Shown: piece after piece, positions 45,552 to 54,118 of the stretch | Layout: every line of letters begins with the position of its first letter | Position numbering within the stretch: the first letter of the stretch is position 1 | NCBI GenBank assembly: GCA_963757335.1 | Contig: CAVWRJ010000021.1 | Span: 186,001-250,000 of the forward strand | Direction of reading: 5' to 3' | Origin: DASQPA01 sp963757335 | Lineage (GTDB): Bacteria; Acidobacteriota; Thermoanaerobaculia; Multivoradales; UBA5704 | Length of the DNA stretch: 64,000 nucleotides | Made by a program: the position numbers and the translations under genes | The notes under the pieces: model-generated | Seen by the model: only the letters and a program-made list of their open reading frames with translations | Told to the model about the DNA's origin: nothing | Databases searched by the model: none

Positions 45552-45581
45552 GGCATACCTCCTGCCAGGATTGTATGCCAT
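45550..45581 (-). promoter_or_regulatory. Inverted repeat spanning the antitoxin SD and start codon
   Basis: ATGGCATAC (45550-45558) and GTATGCCAT (45573-45581) are perfect 9-base arms flanking the SD of the antitoxin gene; the inner arm includes the start codon. It may be the operator bound by the antitoxin, or an mRNA hairpin limiting translation. Confidence 0.6.
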
Positions 45582-45716
45582 TCAGCCCGGCGGGTCACCT
45601 GCGAGGCGCTCTCTCTTTTGATACACTCCGCCCTCGGCAGAGCCGGGCCAGTCATCCCACCCAGGGGCCCCGTTCGGGGACATCCAACTCGCACCAGCTC
45701 TAGAGGAGGAGGGGAA

Positions 45717-46886
45717 TTGAAGATCCACGAGTATCAGGCCAAGGAGATCCTGCGCCGTTTCGGGGTCGCCACCCCGAAGGGGCAGGTGACGGAGGATCCG
45801 GAGGAGGCCGGCCGGATCTGTGAGGAGATGGGGGGGCGCTGCGTCGTCAAGGCCCAGATCCATGCCGGCGGCCGGGGCAAGGGGGGCGGAGTCAAGCTCG
45901 CCAAGTCGACCGCCGAGGCGCGGATGCTGGCGAGCCAGATTCTCGGCATGCAGCTCGTCACCCACCAGACCGGCCCCGAGGGGCAGCGGGTCCAGAAGGT
46001 CTTGATCGAGGAGACGGCGGACATCGCGAAAGAGCTCTACCTCTCGATCACCTTGGACCGCGCCCAGGCGAAGCCGGTCATCATGGCCTCCACCGAGGGG
46101 GGCATGGACATCGAGGAGGTGGCGGAAAAAGACCCGCAGGCGATCTTCCGCCTGGCCTTCGATCCGCAGCTCGGCCTCCTGCCGTTCGAGGCGCGGGCCG
46201 TCGCTCGCGGCCTGGGGCTCCGCGGCGCCACCGCGGCGAAGGCCGCGAAGCAGGTCGCCGCCCTCTCCGCCGCCTACTTGGCGACCGACGCCTCGCTCGC
46301 CGAGATCAACCCGCTCATGGTGACCAAGAGCGGCGACGTCATGGCGCTCGACGCCAAGATGAACTTCGACGACAACGCGCTTTTCCGCCACCCGGACATC
46401 GTCGCCATGCGCGACCTGGCGGAAGAGAACCCCATGGAGGTCCAGGCGAGCAAGTTCAACTTGAACTACATCAAGCTCGACGGCAACATCGCCTGCATGG
46501 TGAACGGCGCCGGTCTCGCCATGGCGACCATGGACATCATCCAGCTCTACGGCGGCGAGCCCGCCAACTTCCTGGACGTCGGCGGTGGCGCCTCCCAGGA
46601 GGCGGTCAAGAACGCCTTCCAGCTCCTGGTCTCCGATCCCAACGTCAAGGCCGTCCTCATCAACATCTTCGGCGGCATCGCGCGCACCGACCGCATCGCA
46701 CGCGGGGTCGTCGGGGCGATCGAGGAGCTGGGCAACGTCAAGCTGCCGGTTGTCGTGCGTCTCGAAGGGACCAACGTCGACGAGGGGCGGCGCATCCTGC
46801 GCGAGGCGCCGTTCCAGTTCATCGTCGCCGAGCACATGGCGGATGCCGCTTCGAAAGTGGTCTCCGCGGTGAAAGGGGGAGGGTAG
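45717..46886 (+). CDS. sucC: Succinyl-CoA ligase, beta subunit (ADP-forming)
   Basis: The TTG at 45717 follows GAGGAGGAGGGG and begins the family sequence MKIHEYQAKEILRRFGV. The 389-residue enzyme has an ATP-grasp domain (VVKAQIHAGGRGKGGGVKL, LGMQLVTHQTGPEGQ) and the C-terminal flavodoxin-like part (DGNIACMVNGAGLAMATMDIIQLYGG, NIFGGIARTDRIA). It makes succinyl-CoA or ATP in the TCA cycle as a complex with SucD, encoded 3 bases downstream. Confidence 0.96.
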   Translation: MKIHEYQAKEILRRFGVATPKGQVTEDPEEAGRICEEMGGRCVVKAQIHAGGRGKGGGVKLAKSTAEARMLASQILGMQLVTHQTGPEGQRVQKVLIEETADIAKELYLSITLDRAQAKPVIMASTEGGMDIEEVAEKDPQAIFRLAFDPQLGLLPFEARAVARGLGLRGATAAKAAKQVAALSAAYLATDASLAEINPLMVTKSGDVMALDAKMNFDDNALFRHPDIVAMRDLAEENPMEVQASKFNLNYIKLDGNIACMVNGAGLAMATMDIIQLYGGEPANFLDVGGGASQEAVKNAFQLLVSDPNVKAVLINIFGGIARTDRIARGVVGAIEELGNVKLPVVVRLEGTNVDEGRRILREAPFQFIVAEHMADAASKVVSAVKGGG

Positions 46887-46889
46887 TTC

Positions 46890-47771
46890 ATGGCGATCTG
46901 GGTCAACAACGAAACGCGTCTCCTGGTGCAGGGGATCACCGGCAAGGAGGGGACCTTCCATGCCCTCGGCTGCCGCGACTATGGAACCAAGGTGGTCGCC
47001 GGGGTCACTCCGGGCAAGGGCGGCGAGACGGTCGAGGGTATCCCGGTCTACGACTCGGTCGCCGAGGCGCGGGAGGCGACAGGCGCCAACGCCACGATGA
47101 TCTTCGTGCCGCCGCCGTTCGCCGCCGACGCCATCATGGAGGCCGCGGGGGCGGGGATCGAGCTCGTCGTCTGCATCACCGAGGGCATCCCGGCCAACGA
47201 CATGCTGAAGGTCAAGGAGTTCCTCTCCCACCACCCGACCCGCCTGATCGGCCCCAACTGCCCGGGCGTCATCTCGCCGGGGATGGCGAAGATCGGCATC
47301 ATGCCGGGCCACATCCACAAGCCGGGGAAGATCGGCGTCGTCAGCCGCTCGGGCACCCTGACCTACGAGGCGGTCTGGCAGCTCACCAACCTCGGGCTCG
47401 GCCAGTCGACCTGCGTCGGCATCGGCGGCGATCCGGTCAACGGCACCAACTTCATCGACGTCATGACCGCCTTCGCCGCCGATCCCGACACCGACGGGGT
47501 GGTGATGATCGGCGAGATCGGCGGCAACGCCGAGGAGCTCGCCGCGGAGTGGATTCAGGCGAACTACAAGAAGCCGGTGGTCGGCTTCATCGCCGGCCGC
47601 ACCGCTCCCCCGGGCCGCCGGATGGGCCATGCCGGCGCCATCGTCGCCGGCGGCAAGGGGACGGCGGCAGAGAAGATGGCCGCCATGAAGGCCGCCGGGC
47701 TCCACGTCGTCGACTCGCCGGCTCTCCTCGGCGAGACCATGGCCCAGGCGCTCCAGGCGCTCGGGAAGTAG
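46890..47771 (+). CDS. sucD: Succinyl-CoA ligase, alpha subunit
   Basis: The 293-residue product has the CoA-binding Rossmann motif VQGITGKEGTFHA, a GPNCPGVISPG block, and the phosphohistidine loop GHAGAIVAGGKGTA with His247. It forms the catalytic heteromer with SucC. Normal length. It is the second gene of the sucCD operon. Confidence 0.97.
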   Translation: MAIWVNNETRLLVQGITGKEGTFHALGCRDYGTKVVAGVTPGKGGETVEGIPVYDSVAEAREATGANATMIFVPPPFAADAIMEAAGAGIELVVCITEGIPANDMLKVKEFLSHHPTRLIGPNCPGVISPGMAKIGIMPGHIHKPGKIGVVSRSGTLTYEAVWQLTNLGLGQSTCVGIGGDPVNGTNFIDVMTAFAADPDTDGVVMIGEIGGNAEELAAEWIQANYKKPVVGFIAGRTAPPGRRMGHAGAIVAGGKGTAAEKMAAMKAAGLHVVDSPALLGETMAQALQALGK

Positions 47772-47832
47772 GAGAGCGGCCCTGGCTTCTATACCTCCGA
47801 CCCCGTTCGAGCGGGTAGCGGGGGAGGGTTGG

Positions 47833-48480
47833 TTGGCGCTCCTCGGCGGCGGCGAGTTCACCTTCGACGAGACCCTGAGCGCCGACCGCGCCTGGCTCGC
47901 CAAAACGGCGCCGGGGCCGATCGGCTTCATCCCCGCGGCGGCGGGCTCGGCCGACTACGGCCGCCACCTCGCCACCTACTTCGGGGAGACCTTCGGGCGG
48001 GAGCTGGAGGTCATCCCCATCTACCGCCCTCGCGACGGCAGGCGGGGGAGAAACGCCGAGCGCATCCTCGCCTGCCCGGCGGTCTACCTGGGCGGCGGGG
48101 TGGCCGACCACCTGCTCGACGCCCTTCTCGGCACCCCGGCTACCCCTGCAAACGCCGCCCTGGCGAAGAAGCTCCGGGAGGGCGGGGTGGTGGTGGCGAT
48201 CGCCGCTGCCGCCCAGTGCGCCGGAGCCTTCGCGCGGAGCATCGCCGCGGGGGAGCGCATCCCCGGCCTCGGCTGGCTGCCCTCTGGGGTGGTCGAGCCG
48301 AACTTCGATCCCGGCCACGACCGCCGGCTCCGGAAGCTCTTAGCCGCCCCCGGGGTGACCTGGGGCCTGGGGATACCGGCTGGCTCGGCCGTCCTCCTCG
48401 GGCCGGGCGGCGCCGTCGAGGTGGAGGGCACGGCCTTCCGGGTGAGCGGGGCGGAGGGGGACCTGGAAGTGATCGGCTAG
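47833..48480 (+). CDS. Type 1 glutamine-amidotransferase-like / peptidase S51-like protein
   Basis: A TTG at 47833 gives 215 residues with the S51/cyanophycinase fold features: MALLGGGEFT, IGFIPAAAGSADY, VYLGGGVADHLLDAL, and WGLGIPAGSAVLLG. Where S51 peptidases have the nucleophile Ser (GxSAGA), this protein has AQCAGAFA, so a Cys may take its place, as in class I amidotransferases. The substrate is unknown. It lies 61 bases after sucD and 79 bases before ndk. Confidence 0.8.
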   Translation: MALLGGGEFTFDETLSADRAWLAKTAPGPIGFIPAAAGSADYGRHLATYFGETFGRELEVIPIYRPRDGRRGRNAERILACPAVYLGGGVADHLLDALLGTPATPANAALAKKLREGGVVVAIAAAAQCAGAFARSIAAGERIPGLGWLPSGVVEPNFDPGHDRRLRKLLAAPGVTWGLGIPAGSAVLLGPGGAVEVEGTAFRVSGAEGDLEVIG

Positions 48481-48559
48481 GCAAAGCAAAGAGTCCAACC
48501 CAAACATAGGGCGGCCTCCGGTCGCCTTTACACATCCTTAGAGGAGGAGACTTAAAATC

Positions 48560-48979
48560 ATGATGACGCTTGCCATTCTGAAGCCGGACAGCGTGCGTGC
48601 CGGCAACGCTGGAAACATCCTCGCCCACCTCCAGAAGGAGGGCTTCACGATCCGTGGCTTGAAGGTCCTCCACCTGACCCAGGCGCAGGCGCAGGCTTTC
48701 TACGAGGTGCACAAGGAGCGGCCGTTCTACGGCAGCCTGGTCGAGTTCATGACCGGCGGCCCGGTGATCCCGGTCGTCTTGGAGCGCGACAACGCCGTCC
48801 CTCACCTCCGCGAGGTGATGGGCGCGACCGACGTCGCCAAGGCGGCGGAGGGGACCGTCCGCAAGCTCTACGGCACCTCGATCGAGGAGAACGCCATCCA
48901 CGGCAGCGACTCGCCCGAGAACGCCGCTCTGGAGATCTCCTTTTTCTTCTCCCGCGCCGAGCTGCTCGCGGCGCGCTAG
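48560..48979 (+). CDS. ndk: Nucleoside diphosphate kinase
   Basis: The 139-residue enzyme has the active-site motif NAIHGSDSPENA with phosphohistidine His114, and LAILKPDSVRAGNAGNIL at the start. It transfers phosphate between nucleoside tri- and diphosphates. GAGGAGGAG precedes the ATG pair by about 10 bases. Confidence 0.97.
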   Translation: MMTLAILKPDSVRAGNAGNILAHLQKEGFTIRGLKVLHLTQAQAQAFYEVHKERPFYGSLVEFMTGGPVIPVVLERDNAVPHLREVMGATDVAKAAEGTVRKLYGTSIEENAIHGSDSPENAALEISFFFSRAELLAAR

Positions 48980-48989
48980 ACTTAGAGCC

Positions 48990-49409
48990 ATGGTCTACCG
49001 ATTCCCGCACGCCGCGCCCCAGAGCCAGCTCCCCCCCGAGAGGCAGGGCCGGGTGATCGGCTACTTCTGCCACACCTGCGGCTTCTTCTACCCCGACCAC
49101 CGAAAGAAGCACTCGGGCAAGCCGCTCTACGGCCGCGACCACGTCGCCTCCCCCTGCTCGCACGAGGGGGACCTCTTCGCGCCGGGGGAGACCTGGTGGG
49201 AGCTGGCCGTCGAGGTGCTACCCGAGGCCCTGACGGCGACGGACGACCGGGTGGCGAACTCCCCCCAGAAGGGGACGGAGCCCGAGGCGACCAAGCCGGC
49301 GATGTCGGCGAAACCGGCGGTATCGGCGGCACCGCCTGCCACTCCAGTGGCATCGCCCGTTCCACCCGTTCCGCCCGCTCCGGCGCCAACGCCGGCACCG
49401 AAGGCGTAA
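48990..49409 (+). CDS. Small putative zinc-binding protein with Pro/Ala-rich tail
   Basis: A 139-residue protein. Residues about 20-75 carry Cys27, Cys30, Cys56 and His58 in a pattern (FCHTCGFFYPDH...SPCSHEGD) suited to one zinc site, although I recognise no named family. Residues about 85-139 are a low-complexity Ala/Pro/Val tail with SAKPAVSA and VPPVPPAP repeats. It starts 11 bases after ndk and stops 10 bases before the uracil-DNA glycosylase gene, so these form an operon. Function unknown. Confidence 0.7.
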   Translation: MVYRFPHAAPQSQLPPERQGRVIGYFCHTCGFFYPDHRKKHSGKPLYGRDHVASPCSHEGDLFAPGETWWELAVEVLPEALTATDDRVANSPQKGTEPEATKPAMSAKPAVSAAPPATPVASPVPPVPPAPAPTPAPKA

Positions 49410-49418
49410 GCTCCCGGC

Positions 49419-50057
49419 GTGCCGGACTTCTCCTTCCGCGACCTCGAACGCCACCTGGCCGAGATTCGCGGCTGCCGCAAGTGCCCCGGGGTCGAGCCGC
49501 CGCCGATCGGCGCCCTGCCCGATCCGGCGTATGGGCAGCCGCGGGTGGAGCTCGTGGGCCAGGCCCCGGGGCCGCGGGAGAAGATCGAGCAGCGGCCCTT
49601 CGCCTACACCGCCGGCAACCGGCTGTTCGCCTGGTTCGCCAAGCTCGGGGTACCGGAGGAGGAGTTCCGGGCCCGGGTCTGGATGGCGGCGGTCCTCCGC
49701 TGCTTCCCAGGGCGCGCGCCGCAGGGGGGGGACCGGGTGCCGGCGCCGCCGGAGATCGCCAACTGCTCGCCGTTTCTCGAATGGGAGATCGCGAACCTCG
49801 CCCCGCGCACCATCATCGCCGTCGGCCAGCTCGCCATCGCCAGGTTCCTCCCCACCCCGGCGCCGCTCGGCGAGCGGGTGGGGCGGGTGTTCCCCCTGGA
49901 GCATGGGGGCGTCGCGTTCGACCTCGTGCCCCTACCCCACCCCTCGGGCCGGAGCACCTGGCTGGTCAAGAAGGAGAACCAGGCGCTCCTCGACCGCGGG
50001 CTTGAGGCGCTGGCGGAGACCGCGGGCTGGGTGGAGACGTTCGGCCGCCGAGCGTAA
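49419..50057 (+). CDS. Fe-S uracil-DNA glycosylase family protein
   Basis: A GTG at 49419 gives 212 residues. Four cysteines (19, 22, 95 and 116) are placed to hold the [4Fe-4S] cluster of family 4/5 UDGs. Motif 1 reads VELVGQAPGPREKIEQRPF and motif 2 PLPHPSGRSTW. Such enzymes remove uracil or deaminated bases from DNA for base excision repair. It overlaps nothing and ends about 30 bases before the convergent egtD. Confidence 0.88.
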   Translation: MPDFSFRDLERHLAEIRGCRKCPGVEPPPIGALPDPAYGQPRVELVGQAPGPREKIEQRPFAYTAGNRLFAWFAKLGVPEEEFRARVWMAAVLRCFPGRAPQGGDRVPAPPEIANCSPFLEWEIANLAPRTIIAVGQLAIARFLPTPAPLGERVGRVFPLEHGGVAFDLVPLPHPSGRSTWLVKKENQALLDRGLEALAETAGWVETFGRRA

Positions 50058-50089
50058 GTATTTCGACTTTTTGGCCTACTGCTGCCTTC

Positions 50090-51085
50090 CTACTTTTTGC
50101 GCGACAGCGACAGCCCGAACAGCCGCTCCGGATCGGTGTACCAGGCGAGCGGGCTGAGGCCGCTCTCGTCCAAGAGCATCTCGATCCCCGTCTGGTCGTA
50201 CTTGGTGCTGATCTCGGTCAGCAGGCCCTCGCCCTCCCGCAGCTCGAACTCCATCCCGATCGCCGGCAGGTGGACGACCTGGCGGGCGAGGGAGAGGAGC
50301 CACATCTCGATCCGGTGGAGCTGCCGGTTGTAGGGCGCGTGATGGCGGAAGGCCTCGGGCTCGAAGTCGCCGCCGGTCAGGCGGTTGACCGCGAGGAGGA
50401 CGTTCTTGTTGAACTCCGCGGTCACTCCAGAGGCGTCGTTGTAGGCCGCCTCCAGACGGGCGGGGTCCTTGATCAGGTCGGTGCCAAGGAGGAAGTGGTC
50501 GCCCGGGGCCATGGCGCTCGCCATATCGGCCAGGAAGCGCCGCACCTCCTCGGGCCCGAGATTGCCGATCGTGCCGCCGAGGAAGACGACGAGCCGCCCT
50601 TCGCCGTCGGGGATGCGGCCCAGGTGGGCGGTGAAGTCGCCCACGATACCGTGGACGGCGAGGCCGGGGTAGTCCGCGATCAGCTCCTCGGAAGAGCGGC
50701 GCATGGTCCCCTCGGCGACGTCGAAGGGGACGTAGAGGGCGAGCCGGCCGGCCCGCCGCATGGCATCCAGGAGCACCCGGGTCTTGGTCGCCGCCCCAGA
50801 GCCGATCTCGATCAGCTCCCGGGCGCCGGAGGCCGCGATCACCGCGTCGGCCGCCTGCTCCAGAAGGGCCTTCTCGGTCCGGGTCTGGTAGTACTCGGGG
50901 AGCTCGGTGATGCGCTCGAAGAGCGCCGAGCCCCGCTCGTCGTAGAAGAGCTTCGAGGGGATCCGGCGCGGCCGCTTGCGGAGCGCCGTCTGGAGCTCGG
51001 CCCGGTCGCGGGCCTCCCAGCGCTCCCGGTTGCGCACCTCGATCACCACCCCGGACTCCGAGACCTGCTGCTGCTCGCTGTTCAT
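50090..51085 (-). CDS. egtD: L-histidine N-alpha-methyltransferase (EgtD-like)
   Basis: A 331-residue protein with the EgtD features RRIPSKLFYDERGSALFERITELPEYYQTRTEKALL, the SAM-binding ELIEIGSGAATKTRVLLDAM, LVVFLGGTIGNL, and the C-terminal ERLFGLSLSRK. EgtD trimethylates histidine to hercynine, the first step of ergothioneine synthesis; related DUF2260-type enzymes can have other substrates. No egtB or egtA is nearby. The start overlaps the stop of the ABC transporter gene by 4 bases, linking it to uptake of a betaine-type compound. Confidence 0.92.
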   Translation of the reverse strand: MNSEQQQVSESGVVIEVRNRERWEARDRAELQTALRKRPRRIPSKLFYDERGSALFERITELPEYYQTRTEKALLEQAADAVIAASGARELIEIGSGAATKTRVLLDAMRRAGRLALYVPFDVAEGTMRRSSEELIADYPGLAVHGIVGDFTAHLGRIPDGEGRLVVFLGGTIGNLGPEEVRRFLADMASAMAPGDHFLLGTDLIKDPARLEAAYNDASGVTAEFNKNVLLAVNRLTGGDFEPEAFRHHAPYNRQLHRIEMWLLSLARQVVHLPAIGMEFELREGEGLLTEISTKYDQTGIEMLLDESGLSPLAWYTDPERLFGLSLSRKK

Positions 51086-52734
51086 CCTCTCACCTCCAGC
51101 CCCGGGGGGCGGACCGCCCGTTCGACGAGTGCCAGTGCGCCATCCACGAGGAGTGCCAGGACGGCGGCGGGGATGGCGCCGGAGAGGATCATCGCCGAGT
51201 CCGCGAGCTGCAGACCGGTGACGATCGGCTCGCCCAGGCCGCCGGCCCCGATGAAGGCCGCCAGGGTCGCCGTCCCGACCGTGATGACGGCCGCCGTGCG
51301 CACGCCGGCCATCAGAACCGGGGCGGCGAGCGGCAGGCGGACCTGCCGCAGGACCTGCCCCGGGGTCATGCCGAGCGCCGTCGCCGCCTCGACCGCCCGC
51401 GGATCGGCGTCGCGTACTCCGGTGAAGGTATTACGTACGATGGGAAAAAGCGAGTAGATGAAGAGGGCGACGATCGCCGGCAGGGCGCCCACCCCGAGGA
51501 CGGGGAGCATGAAGGCGAGGAGGGCGAGCGACGGGATCGTCTGAGTGAGGCCGAGGACCCGGATCGCCGGCTCGGCGAGCCCCCGGTGCCGCTCCAGCCA
51601 GAGCCCGAAGGGCACCGCCGCCAGCACCCCGAGGGCGAGGGCGAGCCCCGAGAGACCGAGGTGCTCCCAGGTGCGGCGCAGCAGAGTGGCGCGCTCCTGC
51701 CAGAGGTAGGCCGGCAGGCTCCGCGCGCGTGGCCCCTTCTCCGCTTCCTCCGTCGTCCCCTTCCTGGCTCCGCCCCCCAGTCCCAGCTCGGCCAGGGCAT
51801 CGCGCGCCACCACCACCTCGCTCTCGTGCTTCTCCTGGAGCCGCAGGTTGAGCGCCCGCATGCGGTCCTCGTCCAGAGCGCCGCCCAGGAGTGCGAGGGC
51901 CTGGGCGATCTCGGGGTGGCGACGGAGGGTGGCACCGCGGGCCAGGGGGACCGCCTGGTAGGGGGGGAAGAAGCCCTTGTCGTCCTTGAGGACGGTCAGG
52001 TTGTAGAGGACGAGCCGGCCGTCGGTCGTATAGACGTCCAGAGCGTCGATCCGCCGCGCCCCCGCCGCCTGGTACTGGATGGCCTGCTGCATCGGCTGCA
52101 CCTGCTTGAACTTCAGGCCATAGACCTGCTGGAGGCCGAGAAGCCCGTCCTGCCGGCCCACGAACTCGTAGCCGAAGCCGGCGGTCAACCGCGGGGCGAC
52201 CCGGGCGAGGTCGGAGAGGGTGGTCAGGTGTTCGCGGAGGGCGAGCTCCCGCGGCACCGCCACCTCGAAGGAGTTCTCGAACCCCAGCGGGGAGAGCCAC
52301 CAGAGGTCCCAGCGGGAGAGGAAGGCGCCCCGCACCCGATTCAGGATGGCGCTCGGGCTCCCCTTGGGGGTCTCGCCGAGGAGGGTGACGAGGCCGGTGC
52401 CGGTGTACTCAGGGTAGAGGTCGATCGCGCCGCTCTTGAGCGCCTCGAAGCAGACCTGGGTGCCGGCGAGGCCGAGCCGGCGCTCGACGGTCAACCCCGT
52501 CCGGCGCTCCAGGAGCTGGGCGAACATCTCGGCCAGGAGCCGGCTCTCCTCGAAGTTCTTCGAACCGACGACGATCCGGTCCGCGGCGGCTTGGGCGGCG
52601 GCCGGAACGAGGGCCAGGCCCAGAGTCAGGGCCAGGGCCAGGGCGAAGCCGAGCCCGGCATACCGCGGTTCAGGACGCAGCAGGAGCCCCTCCTCTCTCG
52701 ATCCCGTCCCGCAGCTCCAGCAGCTCGCGCACAT
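51082..52734 (-). CDS. Osmoprotectant/ergothioneine-type ABC transporter: substrate-binding domain fused to permease
   Basis: One 550-residue chain carries a signal/anchor (about 25-50), a substrate-binding domain of the OpuAC/ProX type (about 52-330: IVVGSKNFEESRLLAEMFAQLLE, DLYPEYTGTGLVTLLGE, ALDVYTTDGRL), a charged linker, and a permease domain (about 345-545: LGLTQTIPSLALLAFMLPVLGVG, EAA loop AATALGMTPGQVLRQVRLPLAAPVLMAGVRTA). In the better-known OpuF/EgtU proteins the permease comes first; here the order is reversed. The frame's first ATG (52734) lies inside the ATPase gene; an SD AGGAGG before in-frame CTG codons near 52680 suggests a shorter form. Confidence 0.88.
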   Translation of the reverse strand: MCASCWSCGTGSREEGLLLRPEPRYAGLGFALALALTLGLALVPAAAQAAADRIVVGSKNFEESRLLAEMFAQLLERRTGLTVERRLGLAGTQVCFEALKSGAIDLYPEYTGTGLVTLLGETPKGSPSAILNRVRGAFLSRWDLWWLSPLGFENSFEVAVPRELALREHLTTLSDLARVAPRLTAGFGYEFVGRQDGLLGLQQVYGLKFKQVQPMQQAIQYQAAGARRIDALDVYTTDGRLVLYNLTVLKDDKGFFPPYQAVPLARGATLRRHPEIAQALALLGGALDEDRMRALNLRLQEKHESEVVVARDALAELGLGGGARKGTTEEAEKGPRARSLPAYLWQERATLLRRTWEHLGLSGLALALGVLAAVPFGLWLERHRGLAEPAIRVLGLTQTIPSLALLAFMLPVLGVGALPAIVALFIYSLFPIVRNTFTGVRDADPRAVEAATALGMTPGQVLRQVRLPLAAPVLMAGVRTAAVITVGTATLAAFIGAGGLGEPIVTGLQLADSAMILSGAIPAAVLALLVDGALALVERAVRPPGLEVRG

Positions 52735-53440
52735 AGCCCTCTTCCGGGTGAGCGGCGAGCTCGGCCGGGGTGGCGAGCTGGAGGATCTGTCCGGCCCGCA
52801 TGACGGCGATGCGGTCGGCGAGCCGGAAGGCCTCGCCGAGGTCGTGGGTGACGAGGACGAGGGTCTTCCCGAGCTTGCCTTTAAGCTCCAGGAACTGGCG
52901 CTGGAGCTCCAGCCGGGTCAAGGCGTCGAGAGCGCCGAAGGGCTCGTCCAGGAGGACCACCTCGGGATCGGCGGCGAGCGCGCGAGCGAAGGCGACCCGC
53001 TGGCGCTGGCCGCCCGAGAGCTCGCCGGGGTAGCGCCCGGAGTAGCGCTCGGGATCGAGCCCCACGAGGGAGAGCATCTCGGTCGCCCGCTTCTCTCGCC
53101 GCGCCGGCTCCCAGCCGAGGAGCTTCGGCACCAGCTCGACATTCGCCCGCGCCGTCCAGTGAGGGAGGAGACCACCATCCTGCTGCACGTAGCCGATACG
53201 TCGCCGCAGGCCGATCGGATCGAGCCCCGCCGCCGGCTGTCCGGCGACCCGCACCTCCCCCGCCGAGGGCTCGACCATCCGGTTCCAGAGCTTCAGAAGG
53301 GTGGACTTGCCGCAGCCGCTCTCGCCGACCAGGGCGAGAGTCTCCCCGGAGGCCACCGCGAGATCGACCCCGGCGAGAGCGACCGTGCCGTCGGCGTAGG
53401 TCTTCCGGACGCCGACGGCTTCGAGGGCGGGAGGGGGCAC
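52670..53440 (-). CDS. ABC transporter ATPase, glycine-betaine/osmoprotectant type
   Basis: A 256-residue ATPase (GTG at 53440) with Walker A VGESGCGKSTLL, Q-loop GYVQQDGGLLPHWT, signature LSGGQRQRVAFARAL, Walker B VVLLDEPFGALD and H-loop VTHDLGEA. It lacks the C-terminal CBS regulatory domains of OpuAA-type ATPases. It drives the fused permease encoded by the overlapping downstream gene; the third gene is egtD. All three read on the minus strand away from the 53.5-kb repeat array. Confidence 0.93.
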   Translation of the reverse strand: MPPPALEAVGVRKTYADGTVALAGVDLAVASGETLALVGESGCGKSTLLKLWNRMVEPSAGEVRVAGQPAAGLDPIGLRRRIGYVQQDGGLLPHWTARANVELVPKLLGWEPARREKRATEMLSLVGLDPERYSGRYPGELSGGQRQRVAFARALAADPEVVLLDEPFGALDALTRLELQRQFLELKGKLGKTLVLVTHDLGEAFRLADRIAVMRAGQILQLATPAELAAHPEEGYVRELLELRDGIERGGAPAAS

Positions 53441-53481
53441 GGGGGTAGTCTATCGGAGCCGGATGTCCTTAGGAGCGAGAC

Positions 53482-53757
53482 GCTCGCTGCGCGGAGCGAG
53501 ACGCTGGCGCCCCGCGCGGACGACCCGCTCCCGGCAGCGGGTTCTCCGCTCCTGGCAGCGAGCCGCTCGCTGCCAGGAGCGAGCCGCCCGCTCCAGGCAG
53601 CGGGGAACCCGCTCCGTGCAGCGAGTCGCTCGCTACCGGCAACGGAGAACCCGCTCCGTGCAGCGAGTCCCTCGCTCCCGGGAGCGAAGGGCTCGCTCTC
53701 CGCAGCGGAGGGCCGGCGCCGGCGCGCTTGCGTCCCGCTGCCTGGCGCTTGCGACTC
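53482..53757. repeat. Tandem repeat array, about 13 units of 21 bp, with perfect palindromes
   Basis: Eleven regular units from 53527 share GCTCC-x-GGCAGCGAG; two degenerate units lie upstream. Successive units are partly inverse complements, so long hairpins form. At 53548-53580, 16-base arms (GCTCCTGGCAGCGAGC and its exact complement) flank one base. It occupies the divergent gap between the ABC transporter and gas-vesicle operons. Rotated, the unit reads GCGAGTC..., a core shared with the array at 17.4 kb. There are no unique spacers. Confidence 0.88.
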
Positions 53758-54118
53758 ATTGCCGACAGCCGGTCGTCGGCTGCGGCGGTTTGGTGAATCG
53801 CAGGGCATCTGTGGGCGGGGCAGCGCCCGCGAGCCGATCAGCAGATTAACAATTCTTGAGTGTAAGTGGGGGGGCGTTCTTCTGTGGAGGTCCGTCGCGG
53901 CGAGGCAAAGATTTCCAGGCCAAGTCCCGTTTTTGTCAACTTTGCAAAAAGCCGCGGTCTCGCCGCCCGAAACAGCCTCGTTTTCCCCGGCAACGCTGCC
54001 TTGCGCGCCTTTGAAACCAGCCGGCCTGGGTCTTGCGTCGGGGTCTTGCGTATTGACCGGCAGTCTGCAAATATTCGCCTCCATTGCCTGAGAGAACGCA
54101 GGAGTCTAAGGATCGCCC
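53758..54118 (+). promoter_or_regulatory. Leader and probable promoter region of the gas-vesicle operon
   Basis: No gene is evident in this 361-base stretch. It is locally AT-richer near 53846 and 53940. A direct repeat GGGTCTTGCGT occurs twice near 54027-54050. TTGCGT and AATATT near 54044-54073, 18 bases apart, could be a -35/-10 pair. AAGGA 6 bases before the ATG of gvpJ is a good SD. No palindrome large enough to be a clear operator is seen. Confidence 0.4.

Noticed and set aside
53930..53960. Sigma-54-like promoter (TTTGCAA) upstream of the gas-vesicle operon
   Set aside because: No GG dinucleotide at the required -24 spacing.
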